64,000 bases of DNA, taken from an uncultured Hyphomicrobiales bacterium. Its GTDB lineage: Bacteria; Pseudomonadota; Alphaproteobacteria; Rhizobiales; Rhizobiaceae. Below the pieces are notes generated by a model. That model was not told the DNA's origin. It was given only the letters and a program-made list of their open reading frames with translations, and made no database searches. Positions 43,278 to 51,300 of the stretch are shown piece by piece (the first letter of the stretch is position 1; every line of letters starts with the position of its first letter). The stretch is from NCBI GenBank assembly GCA_943908365.1, contig CALTTH010000003.1:35104-99103 (forward strand). The letters are read 5' to 3'. Made by a program: the position numbers and the translations under genes.

Positions 43278-43712
43278 ATGGCTCTACATCTGATCAAGCT
43301 CTGCGTCGGCGCGGATTCCATCGAGGATCTGCGCGAATGGGTCTCCCAACGTTCGCTAACCGCGATGGCGGCTGGCCTGGAACCGCACAGCGTCCACACC
43401 ACTCGAATGATCCCGAAGCGCATGGAAGAGTTGCTCGATGGTGGCTCTCTTTATTGGGTGATCAAGGGACAGTTACAGGCGCGTCAAAAGCTTCTAGATA
43501 TCCGTTCCTTTACCGGTGGCGATGGCATCACGCGGTGTGATCTGGTTCTGGGACCGGAAGTCATCGAGACTTCGCCTGCGCCAAAGCGTCCCTTCCAGGG
43601 CTGGCGTTATCTTAAAGATGAGGAAGCCCCGCGCGATCTGGGCGGCTCAGGCCTCGCGGACGACATGCCTTCCGATCTCCGACGGGAACTTGCAGAACTC
43701 GGACTTCTCTAG
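43278..43712 (+). CDS. DUF1489 family protein
   Basis: The 144-aa protein starts MALHLIKLCVGADSIEDLREW, with HTTRMIPKRMEELLDGGSLYWVIKGQLQARQKLLDI and CDLVLGPEVIETSPAPKRPFQGWRYL, all typical of the alphaproteobacterial DUF1489 family. Function is unknown. Same strand as sdaA, with its own ATG at 43278. Confidence 0.9.
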   Translation: MALHLIKLCVGADSIEDLREWVSQRSLTAMAAGLEPHSVHTTRMIPKRMEELLDGGSLYWVIKGQLQARQKLLDIRSFTGGDGITRCDLVLGPEVIETSPAPKRPFQGWRYLKDEEAPRDLGGSGLADDMPSDLRRELAELGLL

Positions 43713-43758
43713 CGCTACCTTCGAAGTTCTTAAGCGCCGGCACATTTCAAAATAGAAA

Positions 43759-43787
43759 AACCGGCTCCGGGGGCAACGGAACCGGTT
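43759..43787. terminator. Bidirectional terminator between DUF1489 and BTLCP genes
   Basis: AACCGG-C-TCCG pairs with CGGA-A-CCGGTT around GGGGCAA. Preceded by an A-run, so it would also serve the minus-strand gene. Confidence 0.75.
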
Positions 43788-43927
43788 CTGCGGCAAGATC
43801 GACACGGGGTAGAGCGACCTGCCTAAACCTTGGAAGCACTTGCGACGAACGTCTCTGCAGTCACGACTTCCGCTTATTGAACCGTGCCGTGCTGCGGGGA
43901 GGCGTTCCGGCGCTCAGTCCCTTGCAA

Positions 43928-44539
43928 TCAGTTCTTGATGCCGGCGACGGCGCTGACGTTGCGGCCGTCCTGAACCTTGACCCAGCGGCCTGGATTGTTC
44001 GAATCCTGGCGCTTGAGATAGGTGTATTCGGTATCCGACCAGTCCATGACCTTGTTGCGGAGGTTGTCGAGAATAAAGTCGCCGCGGTCGGTCCGGACGG
44101 TCAGCACTGCATGGCCCGAGCCATTCGGCTGCAGCACGACGGTGATCAACAGGTTGGAGGCGGAGATGCCTTTGTTCATCAGCATCTTGCGCTTCAAGAG
44201 CACGAAGTCTTCACAGTCGCCCGCCGTCGTCGGATAGGCCCAACGCTCCTCCACGCCGTAAATCTCCATATCGGTCGCTGGCGTGATGGTGGTGTTGACC
44301 GTGTAGTTCACGTCGAGCATCGTCTTCCAGGTTTCTTCCGTCAACCGAAGCGGGCCCATATCGGCCGAGGTTGGCTGGCATTCGCTCTGATAGGTTTGGC
44401 AGAATTCGTAATGCCCGATCGGAGGATTGGCCTTTCCGATGATGCGCATTGCTGCTCCCGGCGAGGCCTCTGCCTGCGGGCCGAATGCGCCAATTGCCAG
44501 TGCTGCGATGATCAGTCCCAAACGGCTGTGTTTTTTCAT
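43928..44539 (-). CDS. BTLCP (bacterial transglutaminase-like cysteine protease) family protein
   Basis: The 203-aa protein has a signal peptide (HSRLGLIIAALAIGAFG). The catalytic triad is visible: Cys109 (AGDCEDFVLLK), His143 (GSGHAVLTV) and Asp158 (FILDNLRN). Relatives include LapG, the periplasmic protease controlling adhesin release. No LapD or large adhesin gene is adjacent. ATG at 44539 with GGGGAGACAAGAA upstream. Confidence 0.92.
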   Translation of the reverse strand: MKKHSRLGLIIAALAIGAFGPQAEASPGAAMRIIGKANPPIGHYEFCQTYQSECQPTSADMGPLRLTEETWKTMLDVNYTVNTTITPATDMEIYGVEERWAYPTTAGDCEDFVLLKRKMLMNKGISASNLLITVVLQPNGSGHAVLTVRTDRGDFILDNLRNKVMDWSDTEYTYLKRQDSNNPGRWVKVQDGRNVSAVAGIKN

Positions 44540-45181
44540 TTCTTGTCTCCCCGTTGTGAGGAGGACAATGCCAGCGACACTTTGATCGCACGCAAAAAAG
44601 CGCGCTCAAATTCGAGCTTAAATTAAGCAAAAACAACAGCTTATTTGATTCATGTTTGAATGGAATTTGAATAGAATTTTATCGATCCGATTAGCTCGTC
44701 AGTCGACCGAAGGCTGCAAACCGCCCACATTCCGGCACCCTGTGAATGGAGTAGGGTTAACGAGCACGGTGATTTCAGCCAGTGTTGAGCAACACTCAAC
44801 CATTCATTCACTTTGTTTTGGAGCCGAAAGCCCGCTCAAAACGGTTGAAAGCGGCGAAAATTCCTGTTTTGATTGCAGAAAAAATCGTACTTCAACCGTC
44901 TTTTTCTGCGCTTTTCTCTGAAATTTCTTTTGAATCCCGCTTTGGAACAGGCTGATCCCAGCCTCTGGGAGGTCTTTGGCCAAGCGTACTTACGCAGCAT
45001 GGATGGAATTCGACCGATAAATCGTTGGAAACAAGGCTCGGGACTCACGAGCGCACTCAAGATGGTGATTGCCTGTCACACATGTGCGCAAGATCGACAG
45101 CGGAAACCGACGATCGAGAGGCAATAAAAAACCGGCGAACGCTTGGCGTCGCCGGTCGTAAAATTCGATCGTGGAAAAGTG
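44540..45181. other. 640-bp gene-free region with inverted repeats
   Basis: No convincing gene; frames of 84-89 codons lack ribosome sites and protein-like composition. Structures: palindrome AGTGTTG-AG-CAACACT at 44781-44796; ACGGTTGAA (44841-44849) with TTCAACCGT (44891-44899); GCAGAAAAA (44875-44883) with TTTTTCTGC (44901-44909). The last two interlock. The sequence is more AT-rich than its neighbours. It may encode a small RNA or hold regulatory sites. Confidence 0.55.
45126..45156 (-). terminator. Terminator of the PilZ gene
   Basis: On the minus strand, ACCGGCGA (complement of 45149-45156) pairs with its complement at 45131-45138, followed by a U-run (45126-45130 are A on the plus strand). 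Confidence 0.85.
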
Positions 45182-45787
45182 TCAGAGAAATTCTATCAAC
45201 GCGTCCTTAGACTGAACACTGTCGAACTCTATTGCAACGCCTTCCATGAAATGGCGAACAATGCGCCCACCCATATTGCCGAGGCGGACGGTGGTGCCGA
45301 GTGCTGGCCGAGGGTCGATCTCGATAGCGGCACCGGAGAGCGAAAGGTCGATGATGCGGCAGCCGACCGTATTGCCGTCATTCAGAAGAAGTGAGGCATT
45401 TGGGTTGCGCGGAGTCAGACGATCATGCCGCCGGTCCTCCGGCAGGCCGAGCGCCTGGCGTTTCGCAATCCACGCCAATTGTGCGGCGAGTTTCTCACGC
45501 TTGCGTTCTGTCGCTGCAATAGCGATCGAAAAACCGTCGCCAGTGAGATGCGTGACCTTGCCTTCGACGCGACCGATATGCTGCAGATAGATGATGATCC
45601 GGTCATTCCGGTTCGGTCTGGCAAAGCACGTCAGCCGCGCACTTTCCGCGGTCATTTCTGTGGCAGTACAGTCAAATTCATCTTCAGTCGGCAACATAAG
45701 ACGTCCGGAAAGACCGACGGTAACCGGCGGTTCGGCGGTATCGACTGACTTTGAAACGTGGGTGTGTGCGAGATGTGATGAAAACAT
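45182..45787 (-). CDS. PilZ-domain protein (possible c-di-GMP receptor)
   Basis: The 201-aa protein has an N-terminal PilZ-like half (VGLSGRLMLPTEDEFDC) and a C-terminal PilZ domain. The arginine-rich start RRHDRLTPR and the DLSLSGAAIEID motif (DxSxxG) give the c-di-GMP-binding signature. A TTG at 45820 would extend it by 11 residues; the ATG at 45787 (MFSSHLAHTHVSK) is preferred. Soluble. Confidence 0.87.
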   Translation of the reverse strand: MFSSHLAHTHVSKSVDTAEPPVTVGLSGRLMLPTEDEFDCTATEMTAESARLTCFARPNRNDRIIIYLQHIGRVEGKVTHLTGDGFSIAIAATERKREKLAAQLAWIAKRQALGLPEDRRHDRLTPRNPNASLLLNDGNTVGCRIIDLSLSGAAIEIDPRPALGTTVRLGNMGGRIVRHFMEGVAIEFDSVQSKDALIEFL

Positions 45788-46096
45788 GGCCTGCGCTATG
45801 TTGCATGAAGAAAAGGACAAGCCCTATTTACTACGCGCGGGTTAACAGACTGTTTTGTCGTACAGCAATATTTGAGAAGAATTACGCGATATCAGCGAAT
45901 GTCTCTGCTCCATTGTGTCATTGTGGAGCAAAACTGTTTTAGGCAGAAAATATCTCGGTTCCGATGGTCGCTTTACGGGAAATTGCGATCTTGAAATGAG
46001 CCTTATTAGACGCGTCGGTACCTCGCGGCTCCTTTTATTTGGTCGACCCTTCCTATATGGCTGAAATAGGGTCGAACGATATGAAATGGAAATGAA

Positions 46097-46861
46097 ATGA
46101 CGCATCATGACAGCGGTGAATTGCAAGAGCCGCGCAACGATCGCGCTCCGCCGCAGAAGCAACCGGTGTTCAACCTTCCCTTTATCATCGTCGCTGTCCT
46201 TGGCTTCATGATCGCCATACAGGCGGGTTCGGCCTACCTGATGTCGGACGAGACCTATGGAGCCTTCCTCTTCACCTTCGGCTTCATCCCGGCGCGCTAT
46301 ACTATTCCCTTTGCGCAGCAGGGCCTCGAATGGCTGTGGACGCCAGTGACCTATTCCGTCCTGCATGGTGGTATTGAGCATATCCTGTTCAACGGGCTGT
46401 GGCTGATGGCGTTTGGTGCGCCTGTGGCGCGCCGCATCGGTACGCCACGATTCATTCTCTTCTGGATACTTTCGTCGGCGATCTCGGCTTTCGGTCATGC
46501 GGCGCTTGATTGGAGCAGCATCACGGTTTTGATTGGTGCGTCCGGCGTCGTTTCAGCCTTGATGGGTGCAGCTTGCCGCTTTGCCTTTCCGCCCCACGGG
46601 CAGCGTTATCATCCTTCCTTCGGCCACCTTCTTCCGCGCCAGGGGATCGTCCAGGCGCTGACCAATAAAACGGTTTTGATCTTCACGATCGCATGGCTCG
46701 CGGGTAATGTGCTGATTGCCGTTGGCTTCCCGCTATTCGGTGATGCCGGCGGGGAAGTGGCATGGGACGCTCACATCTTCGGCTTTTTCTTCGGCTTCCT
46801 TTTCTTCGGCCTTTTCGATCCTAAAGCCGACTCGGTAGACGAGGCTGCCTCAATCGATTGA
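46097..46861 (+). CDS. Rhomboid-family intramembrane serine protease
   Basis: The 254-aa protein has about seven hydrophobic segments. The catalytic Ser149 sits in IGASGVVSALMG (GxSG) and the catalytic His226 in WDAHIFGFFFGF. The HGGIEHILFNGLWLMAFG helix matches the rhomboid H-x-x-x-H/N pattern with an Asn. It cleaves transmembrane substrates; targets unknown. Start ATG at 46097. Confidence 0.93.
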   Translation: MTHHDSGELQEPRNDRAPPQKQPVFNLPFIIVAVLGFMIAIQAGSAYLMSDETYGAFLFTFGFIPARYTIPFAQQGLEWLWTPVTYSVLHGGIEHILFNGLWLMAFGAPVARRIGTPRFILFWILSSAISAFGHAALDWSSITVLIGASGVVSALMGAACRFAFPPHGQRYHPSFGHLLPRQGIVQALTNKTVLIFTIAWLAGNVLIAVGFPLFGDAGGEVAWDAHIFGFFFGFLFFGLFDPKADSVDEAASID

Positions 46862-46990
46862 AGTTTGATCGAACCTGAAATCCTGTTGCTTTCCCTTTCG
46901 CGGGAGCGCAAAAATTTGAAGACGGTGCTTCGTTCTCAGGGAGGAGACTTGGGTGCGATAGCCGGGCTACAACGGATAAGGGAGGTACGC

Positions 46991-47425
46991 ATGCCGATTT
47001 TTGTGAAGGAAATTCTCGATATCAAGGGTAGAGAGGTCGTGACGGTCGATCCCGGCATGTCGATTGCCGATGCTGCCGTGACGCTCTACGAGCATCGGAT
47101 TGGTGCCGTTGTCGTGACCGACCATATGGACGCAGTCCTGGGCATCTTTACAGAGCGTGATCTCGTGCGTGCCGTGGCCGCCAAAGGCTCCGCAGCCTTG
47201 GAGACCAGGGTCTCCGACGTGATGACCAAGAGTGTGACCCGTTGCAACGAGGAAACCACGACCGACGACCTCATGGAGATCATGACTGGCGGCAGGTTCC
47301 GTCATTTGCCGGTAGAGGCCAATGGGCGCCTGGCGGGTATCATTTCCATCGGTGACGTGGTCAAGGCCCGCATCAGCGAGATCGAGACGGAAGCCGAGCA
47401 CATCAAGGCCTATATTGCCGGCTGA
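46991..47425 (+). CDS. Two-CBS-domain protein
   Basis: The 144-aa protein is a bare CBS pair: VVTVDPGMSIADAAVTLYEHRIGAVVVTD...GIFTERDLVRAV and VTRCNEETTTDDLMEIMTGGRFRHLPV...GIISIGDVVKARI. Such proteins sense adenosine nucleotides. The frame opens at 46865, but the ATG at 46991 follows GGGAGG and gives a standard CBS protein. Terminator about 30 nt downstream. Confidence 0.92.
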   Translation: MPIFVKEILDIKGREVVTVDPGMSIADAAVTLYEHRIGAVVVTDHMDAVLGIFTERDLVRAVAAKGSAALETRVSDVMTKSVTRCNEETTTDDLMEIMTGGRFRHLPVEANGRLAGIISIGDVVKARISEIETEAEHIKAYIAG

Positions 47426-47454
47426 TCGGCGGTCCGCCTTGAGTAGGTAGAAGG

Positions 47455-47479
47455 AAGGCAGGCACCCGGCCTGCCTTTT
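47455..47479. terminator. Terminator between CBS and patatin genes
   Basis: AAGGCAGGC and GCCTGCCTT pair around ACCCG, followed by TTTT. Convergent arrangement suggests shared use. Confidence 0.88.
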
Positions 47480-47485
47480 ACGGTA

Positions 47486-48436
47486 TCAGGGTTGAAACAC
47501 CAGCTGCATGCGCTTCAATTCCGGAATTCGAGACCGTGTTTCCTCGTAACCCTGGTCGATCGCCTCGGCTGCCCGGTGAAATTCCGAGAGGCCAATATGG
47601 CTGATGCGCGGATGCAGCGTAAGATCCGGCGGATCGCCCGCCAATCGTGCGCGCGAAATGCGGTCCTGAATGATGTTGAAGGCCTGAACCATCACACCTG
47701 GCAGCCCCATTCGCGAGGTGGCCTTGATCGGCATTTCGGCTTCGCTTTTGCTGCCGGCACCCGCACCGTGCTTGACCACGGCCGAGCGGCCGAAAATATC
47801 GTAGTTGAGGTTTACCGCAACGACCAGAGCTTGCTCGTAGGCGCGGCAGACAGATACCGGCACCGGATTGACAAGAGCCCCATCGATCAGCGTCCTTCCG
47901 TTGCAGCGCACGGGCTCGAAAATGCCGGGCAGGGCATAGGAAGAGCGCAGCGCAGTGATCAGATTGCCTTGGTGAACCCACACCTCGTGGCCAGTGCGCA
48001 GTTCAGTCGCGACCGCGATGAACGGATGCTCGAGATCTTCGATGTTGAGACCTTCAAGATGCTCCTGCATGCGCTTGGTTAGACGCATGCCGCCGAAAAG
48101 GCCGCTACCGCCGATGGTCAGGTCCAAAAGTCCGGCAATGCGGCGCATCGTCAGTGAACGGGCGAACTCTTCCAGCTCGTTGAGCTTACCTGCGAGATAG
48201 CAGCCGCCGACGAGCGCGCCGATCGACGTCCCGGCAATCATGCCGATCTTGACGCCGGCTTCGTCAAGCGCTCTTAAAACTCCAATATGCGCCCAGCCAC
48301 GAGCTGCACCTCCGCCAAGCGCCAGCGCGATGCGGTTCGGTGGGAGCTGCGGCTTGGTTGCGGGCGCGATTTTCTCCAGCGTGCCGAGTGTCGTCGCGGA
48401 CGATAAATTATCGCGGTTCATTCCCCATCCAAGCAT
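47486..48436 (-). CDS. Patatin-like phospholipase (RssA/YchK-type)
   Basis: The 316-aa protein has the oxyanion loop GGGAARGWAHIG, the nucleophile elbow GTSIGALVGG (G-x-S-x-G) and the catalytic Asp in DGALVNPVPV. Ser-Asp dyad lipid acyl hydrolase, probably cytoplasmic or membrane-peripheral. ATG at 48436 follows GGGAGG. Third in a minus-strand run folE-hisI-patatin, 103 nt after hisI. Confidence 0.92.
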   Translation of the reverse strand: MLGWGMNRDNLSSATTLGTLEKIAPATKPQLPPNRIALALGGGAARGWAHIGVLRALDEAGVKIGMIAGTSIGALVGGCYLAGKLNELEEFARSLTMRRIAGLLDLTIGGSGLFGGMRLTKRMQEHLEGLNIEDLEHPFIAVATELRTGHEVWVHQGNLITALRSSYALPGIFEPVRCNGRTLIDGALVNPVPVSVCRAYEQALVVAVNLNYDIFGRSAVVKHGAGAGSKSEAEMPIKATSRMGLPGVMVQAFNIIQDRISRARLAGDPPDLTLHPRISHIGLSEFHRAAEAIDQGYEETRSRIPELKRMQLVFQP

Positions 48437-48539
48437 TCGACGCCTCCCACTTGCATCTCCCGAGACCCTTGAGTCTCCTCAAGGCTTCGTCGCATGATCG
48501 TAGCAAAAGGCAAAGAAATCGAAAAGATTGAGCGCCTCA

Positions 48540-49001
48540 TCAAGGCGAAGAGGGTGTGCCATAGGTGGTTTCGGGGTCGAAATGCCGCTTGTCGTCGGTG
48601 ATGGTCGTAATGGCTTCGCCGTCTTCCATCCTTACGGTGCGATAGAAGCAAGAACGACGACCGGTATGGCAGGTGGCATCATGTCCGGCGACGGAGACTT
48701 TGAGCCACACGGCGTCCTGGTCGCAATCGGTGCGGAACTCGCGAACCGTCTGGAGATTGCCGGAGGTTTCCCCCTTCTTCCAGATCTTGTCTCGCGAGCG
48801 GCTGTAGTAGTGCGCAATACCCGTTTCAAGCGTGAGCTTCAGCGCCTCCGCATTCATATGCGCCACCATCAGCAATTCACCGTCCTTGATGTCGGTGACG
48901 ACTGCAGTGACGAGACCGTTCGCGTCGAACTTCGGCGTGAACAGTCCAGATGCCTCAAGCACCGTCTTGTCGGATGGCGCGACCGGGAAAATGGCGGACA
49001 T
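48540..49001 (-). CDS. hisI: Phosphoribosyl-AMP cyclohydrolase
   Basis: The 153-aa monofunctional HisI has LMVAHMNAEAL, the YYSRSRDKIWKKGETSGN block, metal-binding DCDQDA and the Zn cysteine region CHTGRRSCFY. It opens the purine ring of phosphoribosyl-AMP in histidine synthesis. The frame reaches 49157, but the ATG at 49001 with AGGGGA upstream gives the family length. It is 32 nt downstream of folE on the same strand. Confidence 0.95.
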   Translation of the reverse strand: MSAIFPVAPSDKTVLEASGLFTPKFDANGLVTAVVTDIKDGELLMVAHMNAEALKLTLETGIAHYYSRSRDKIWKKGETSGNLQTVREFRTDCDQDAVWLKVSVAGHDATCHTGRRSCFYRTVRMEDGEAITTITDDKRHFDPETTYGTPSSP

Positions 49002-49033
49002 AAAATCCCCTGGGTGAGAGGGAGGCAGACGGT

Positions 49034-49660
49034 TTAGCGGCTGCGCACCATGGACATGAAGCGGGCCTGCTCGGCGGGGTCCTTCTTGAACGCGCCAGTA
49101 AAGCTTGTCGTCAAAGTCGTCGAGCCCTGCTTTTGGACACCACGCATGGACATGCACATGTGTTCGGCGTCGATCATCACGGCAACGCCGCGTGGCTTCA
49201 ACGTGGTTTCGATAGCGGAGGCGATCTGCGCCGTCATGGTTTCCTGGGTCTGCAGGCGACGACCGAAGATCTCGACGACGCGAGCGATCTTGGACAGGCC
49301 GAGAACGCGTCCATTCGGCAGATAGGCGACATGCGCCTTGCCGATGATCGGCACCATATGGTGTTCGCAGTGGGAGAAGAACGGAATATCGCGCACGAGA
49401 ATGATGTCGTCATAGCCGCCGACCTCTTCGAAGAACGTGCCGAGAACGTCCTTTGCATCAAGGTCATAGCCGGAGAAGAGTTCACGGTAGGCTTTGGCCA
49501 CGCGCTTCGGCGTATCGAGCAGACCTTCACGGGTTGGATCGTCACCAGCCCAACTCAGAAGGACGCGCACCGCATCCTCTGCTTCAGCCTGCGTTGGCCG
49601 TACCTTTGTCACATCGTCCGTCGCGCCCGCGCCAGGAAAGTTCTTCACGATTGCATCCAT
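49034..49660 (-). CDS. folE: GTP cyclohydrolase I
   Basis: The 208-aa FolE shows PFFSHCEHHMVPIIGKAHV (zinc ligands Cys and His), VLGLSKIARVVEIFGRRLQTQE and the MCMSMRGVQKQGS cysteine region. It converts GTP to 7,8-dihydroneopterin triphosphate for folate. ATG at 49660 with GGGAG upstream; a 7-bp hairpin sits directly 5' of that site. Confidence 0.96.
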   Translation of the reverse strand: MDAIVKNFPGAGATDDVTKVRPTQAEAEDAVRVLLSWAGDDPTREGLLDTPKRVAKAYRELFSGYDLDAKDVLGTFFEEVGGYDDIILVRDIPFFSHCEHHMVPIIGKAHVAYLPNGRVLGLSKIARVVEIFGRRLQTQETMTAQIASAIETTLKPRGVAVMIDAEHMCMSMRGVQKQGSTTLTTSFTGAFKKDPAEQARFMSMVRSR

Positions 49661-49672
49661 TTTTTATCTCCC

Positions 49673-49693
49673 GGTATGGTTCAAGGCCATACC
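49673..49693 (-). promoter_or_regulatory. Hairpin in the folE leader next to its ribosome site
   Basis: GGTATGG (49673-49679) and CCATACC (49687-49693) are perfect 7-bp arms around a 7-nt loop. On the minus strand it ends 12 nt before the ATG and abuts the GGGAG ribosome site. Confidence 0.4.
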
Positions 49694-49933
49694 TGAACAC
49701 GCCCTGCAACGACGCTTGCGCGCCACGTTGCTGCTATCTGGTTGTTTTTCTGAGTTTTGGCAAGAGTTTGCGCGTCTCGCCTCCATTATTTTGTTGAACC
49801 TTGATGTACGGTTAATGAGTTAACATATTACGGTGGCCAAATGCAGGAAAGCTTTTCCCGGAGCGACACATCGTTTAGAAAATGGTGAGAGCGCTTTAAC
49901 CTTCCGCCCGCGCCTTTACCTGGAATATCGACC

Positions 49934-50380
49934 ATGGACGACATCTATAATAACCGCATCCTTGAATTCGCCGGCAATATTCTGCGTGCTGGCGGCATGG
50001 CGGATGCCGATGCGCAAGCGGAGAAGCACTCCAAGCTCTGCGGTTCCAAGGTCAAGGTCTACATCAAGATGGATGGCGACCAGGTCTGCGACTTCTCGCA
50101 CGAAGTGCGCGCATGTGCGCTCGGTCAGGCATCCTCCTCGATCATGGCGCATCATGTAGTGGGTGCCAGCCGCGCAGAAATCCGCAAGGCGCGTCAGGAC
50201 ATGATCGACATGCTGACGGCGAATGGCGAGGGACCGGAGGGACGCTTCGAGGATATGCGGGTGCTAAAGCCCGTGAGGGATTACAGGGCCCGCCACGCGT
50301 CCACTATGCTCACCTTCGAGGCGGTCTGTGATTGCCTGGATCAGTTGGAGGCGAAACAGCCTCTGTCCGCGGCGAGTTGA
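49934..50380 (+). CDS. Iron-sulfur cluster scaffold protein (IscU/NifU N-domain-like)
   Basis: The 148-aa protein has cysteines at the IscU-like positions: Cys36 (KLCGSKV), Cys61 (RACALGQASSSI) and Cys132/134 (AVCDCL). ALGQASSSIMAHHVVG is the family hallmark. It should bind transient Fe-S clusters. No iscS or suf gene is adjacent. Start ATG at 49934 (MDDIYNNRILEFAG). yidD starts 4 nt after its stop. Confidence 0.88.
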   Translation: MDDIYNNRILEFAGNILRAGGMADADAQAEKHSKLCGSKVKVYIKMDGDQVCDFSHEVRACALGQASSSIMAHHVVGASRAEIRKARQDMIDMLTANGEGPEGRFEDMRVLKPVRDYRARHASTMLTFEAVCDCLDQLEAKQPLSAAS

Positions 50381-50384
50381 TCTC

Positions 50385-50747
50385 ATGTGCGGACAACCCG
50401 GTTGTCATCATAAAACGGACAAGCCTGTAAGCCGCTCGCGCAATTGGCCTGGCCCGTTTCGAAAGACCCCGGGCAGGCTATTCGGCATGGGCCTCATTCG
50501 ACTTTATCAACTGACGCTTTCCGGCTTTATCGGAAATTCCTGCCGTCACATTCCGACCTGTTCGGAATACGGATATGAAGCGATTGGCCGCCACGGCCTG
50601 TGGTCTGGCGGTTGGCTGAGCCTGTTCCGCGTCGCACGCTGCGGACCGGGTGGAACGAGCGGATATGATGGCGTCCCAGAAAGTCTTCGATCAGTCCGTT
50701 CCTGGCAGCTCTGGAAACTCTGGACTGTCGGAAAGCACAAAGGGTGA
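50385..50747 (+). CDS. yidD: Membrane protein insertion efficiency factor YidD
   Basis: The 120-aa protein has the YidD core LIRLYQLTLSGFIGNSCRHIPTCSEYGYEAIGRHG with three conserved cysteines (two here, one in ARCGPGG). The N-terminal 50 residues are a nonconserved extension with Cys/His (CGQPGCHHKTDKP). It aids YidC insertion at the inner membrane. It is not next to rnpA/yidC but follows the Fe-S scaffold gene, and DUF2267 follows 9 nt later. Confidence 0.92.
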   Translation: MCGQPGCHHKTDKPVSRSRNWPGPFRKTPGRLFGMGLIRLYQLTLSGFIGNSCRHIPTCSEYGYEAIGRHGLWSGGWLSLFRVARCGPGGTSGYDGVPESLRSVRSWQLWKLWTVGKHKG

Positions 50748-50756
50748 CGCTGACTT

Positions 50757-51191
50757 ATGACGGTACCCCAGGAATACATCCAGGCATCGCGAGATTTTGA
50801 AACTGTCCTTGTCAATGTTCGTGACAAAGCCATGGTCAGCACGACGCACCGCGCCTTCACGACGCTTGAGGCGGTGCTTCGTGTTTTTCGGCGGCGTCTG
50901 ACCGCGGATCAAAGCCTGGTTTTTGCCGGGTTGCTGAAAGCGGGAGTGCGAGCACTTTTCGTCGCTGACTGGATGATGGACGAGCCCGTCGTTCCTTTCG
51001 CCACGAGGCCCAAGATGCAAGAGGAGGTCATGTCGTTCAGGCGAGACCATAATCTGTCACCAGACACGGCTATCCAAGATGTGACGGAAGCGTTGCGTCT
51101 CCACATGGACGAGGAGAAGCTGAAGAGCTTTCTCAAATCCGTTTCACCGGATGCACTCTCTTTCTGGGGTTTTTCGACCGAAATTGAATAG
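50757..51191 (+). CDS. DUF2267 family protein
   Basis: The 144-aa protein shows THRAFTTLEAVLRVFRRRLTADQSLVFAGLLKAGVRALFVADW, the helical DUF2267 pattern of acidic/helical proteins linked to stress operons. Function is unknown. ATG at 50757, 9 nt after yidD. Confidence 0.87.
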   Translation: MTVPQEYIQASRDFETVLVNVRDKAMVSTTHRAFTTLEAVLRVFRRRLTADQSLVFAGLLKAGVRALFVADWMMDEPVVPFATRPKMQEEVMSFRRDHNLSPDTAIQDVTEALRLHMDEEKLKSFLKSVSPDALSFWGFSTEIE

Positions 51192-51300
51192 ACTTTACTG
51201 AACAGGCAAATTTCAGTATCCACGCGCTGCATTGTCAGTCCTTTCGGCTGACCGTTACCCCACCCGCATTCGTTGGCGGGACTGGACAGGAGAATTCAAA

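Noticed and set aside
45842..46498. 218-codon minus-strand frame opposite the rhomboid gene
   Set aside because: Shadow of the rhomboid coding frame; Arg/His-rich, no start signals.
51192..51300. T-box leader upstream of thrS
   Set aside because: Too short, and no specifier or antiterminator elements; alphaproteobacterial thrS normally lacks one.
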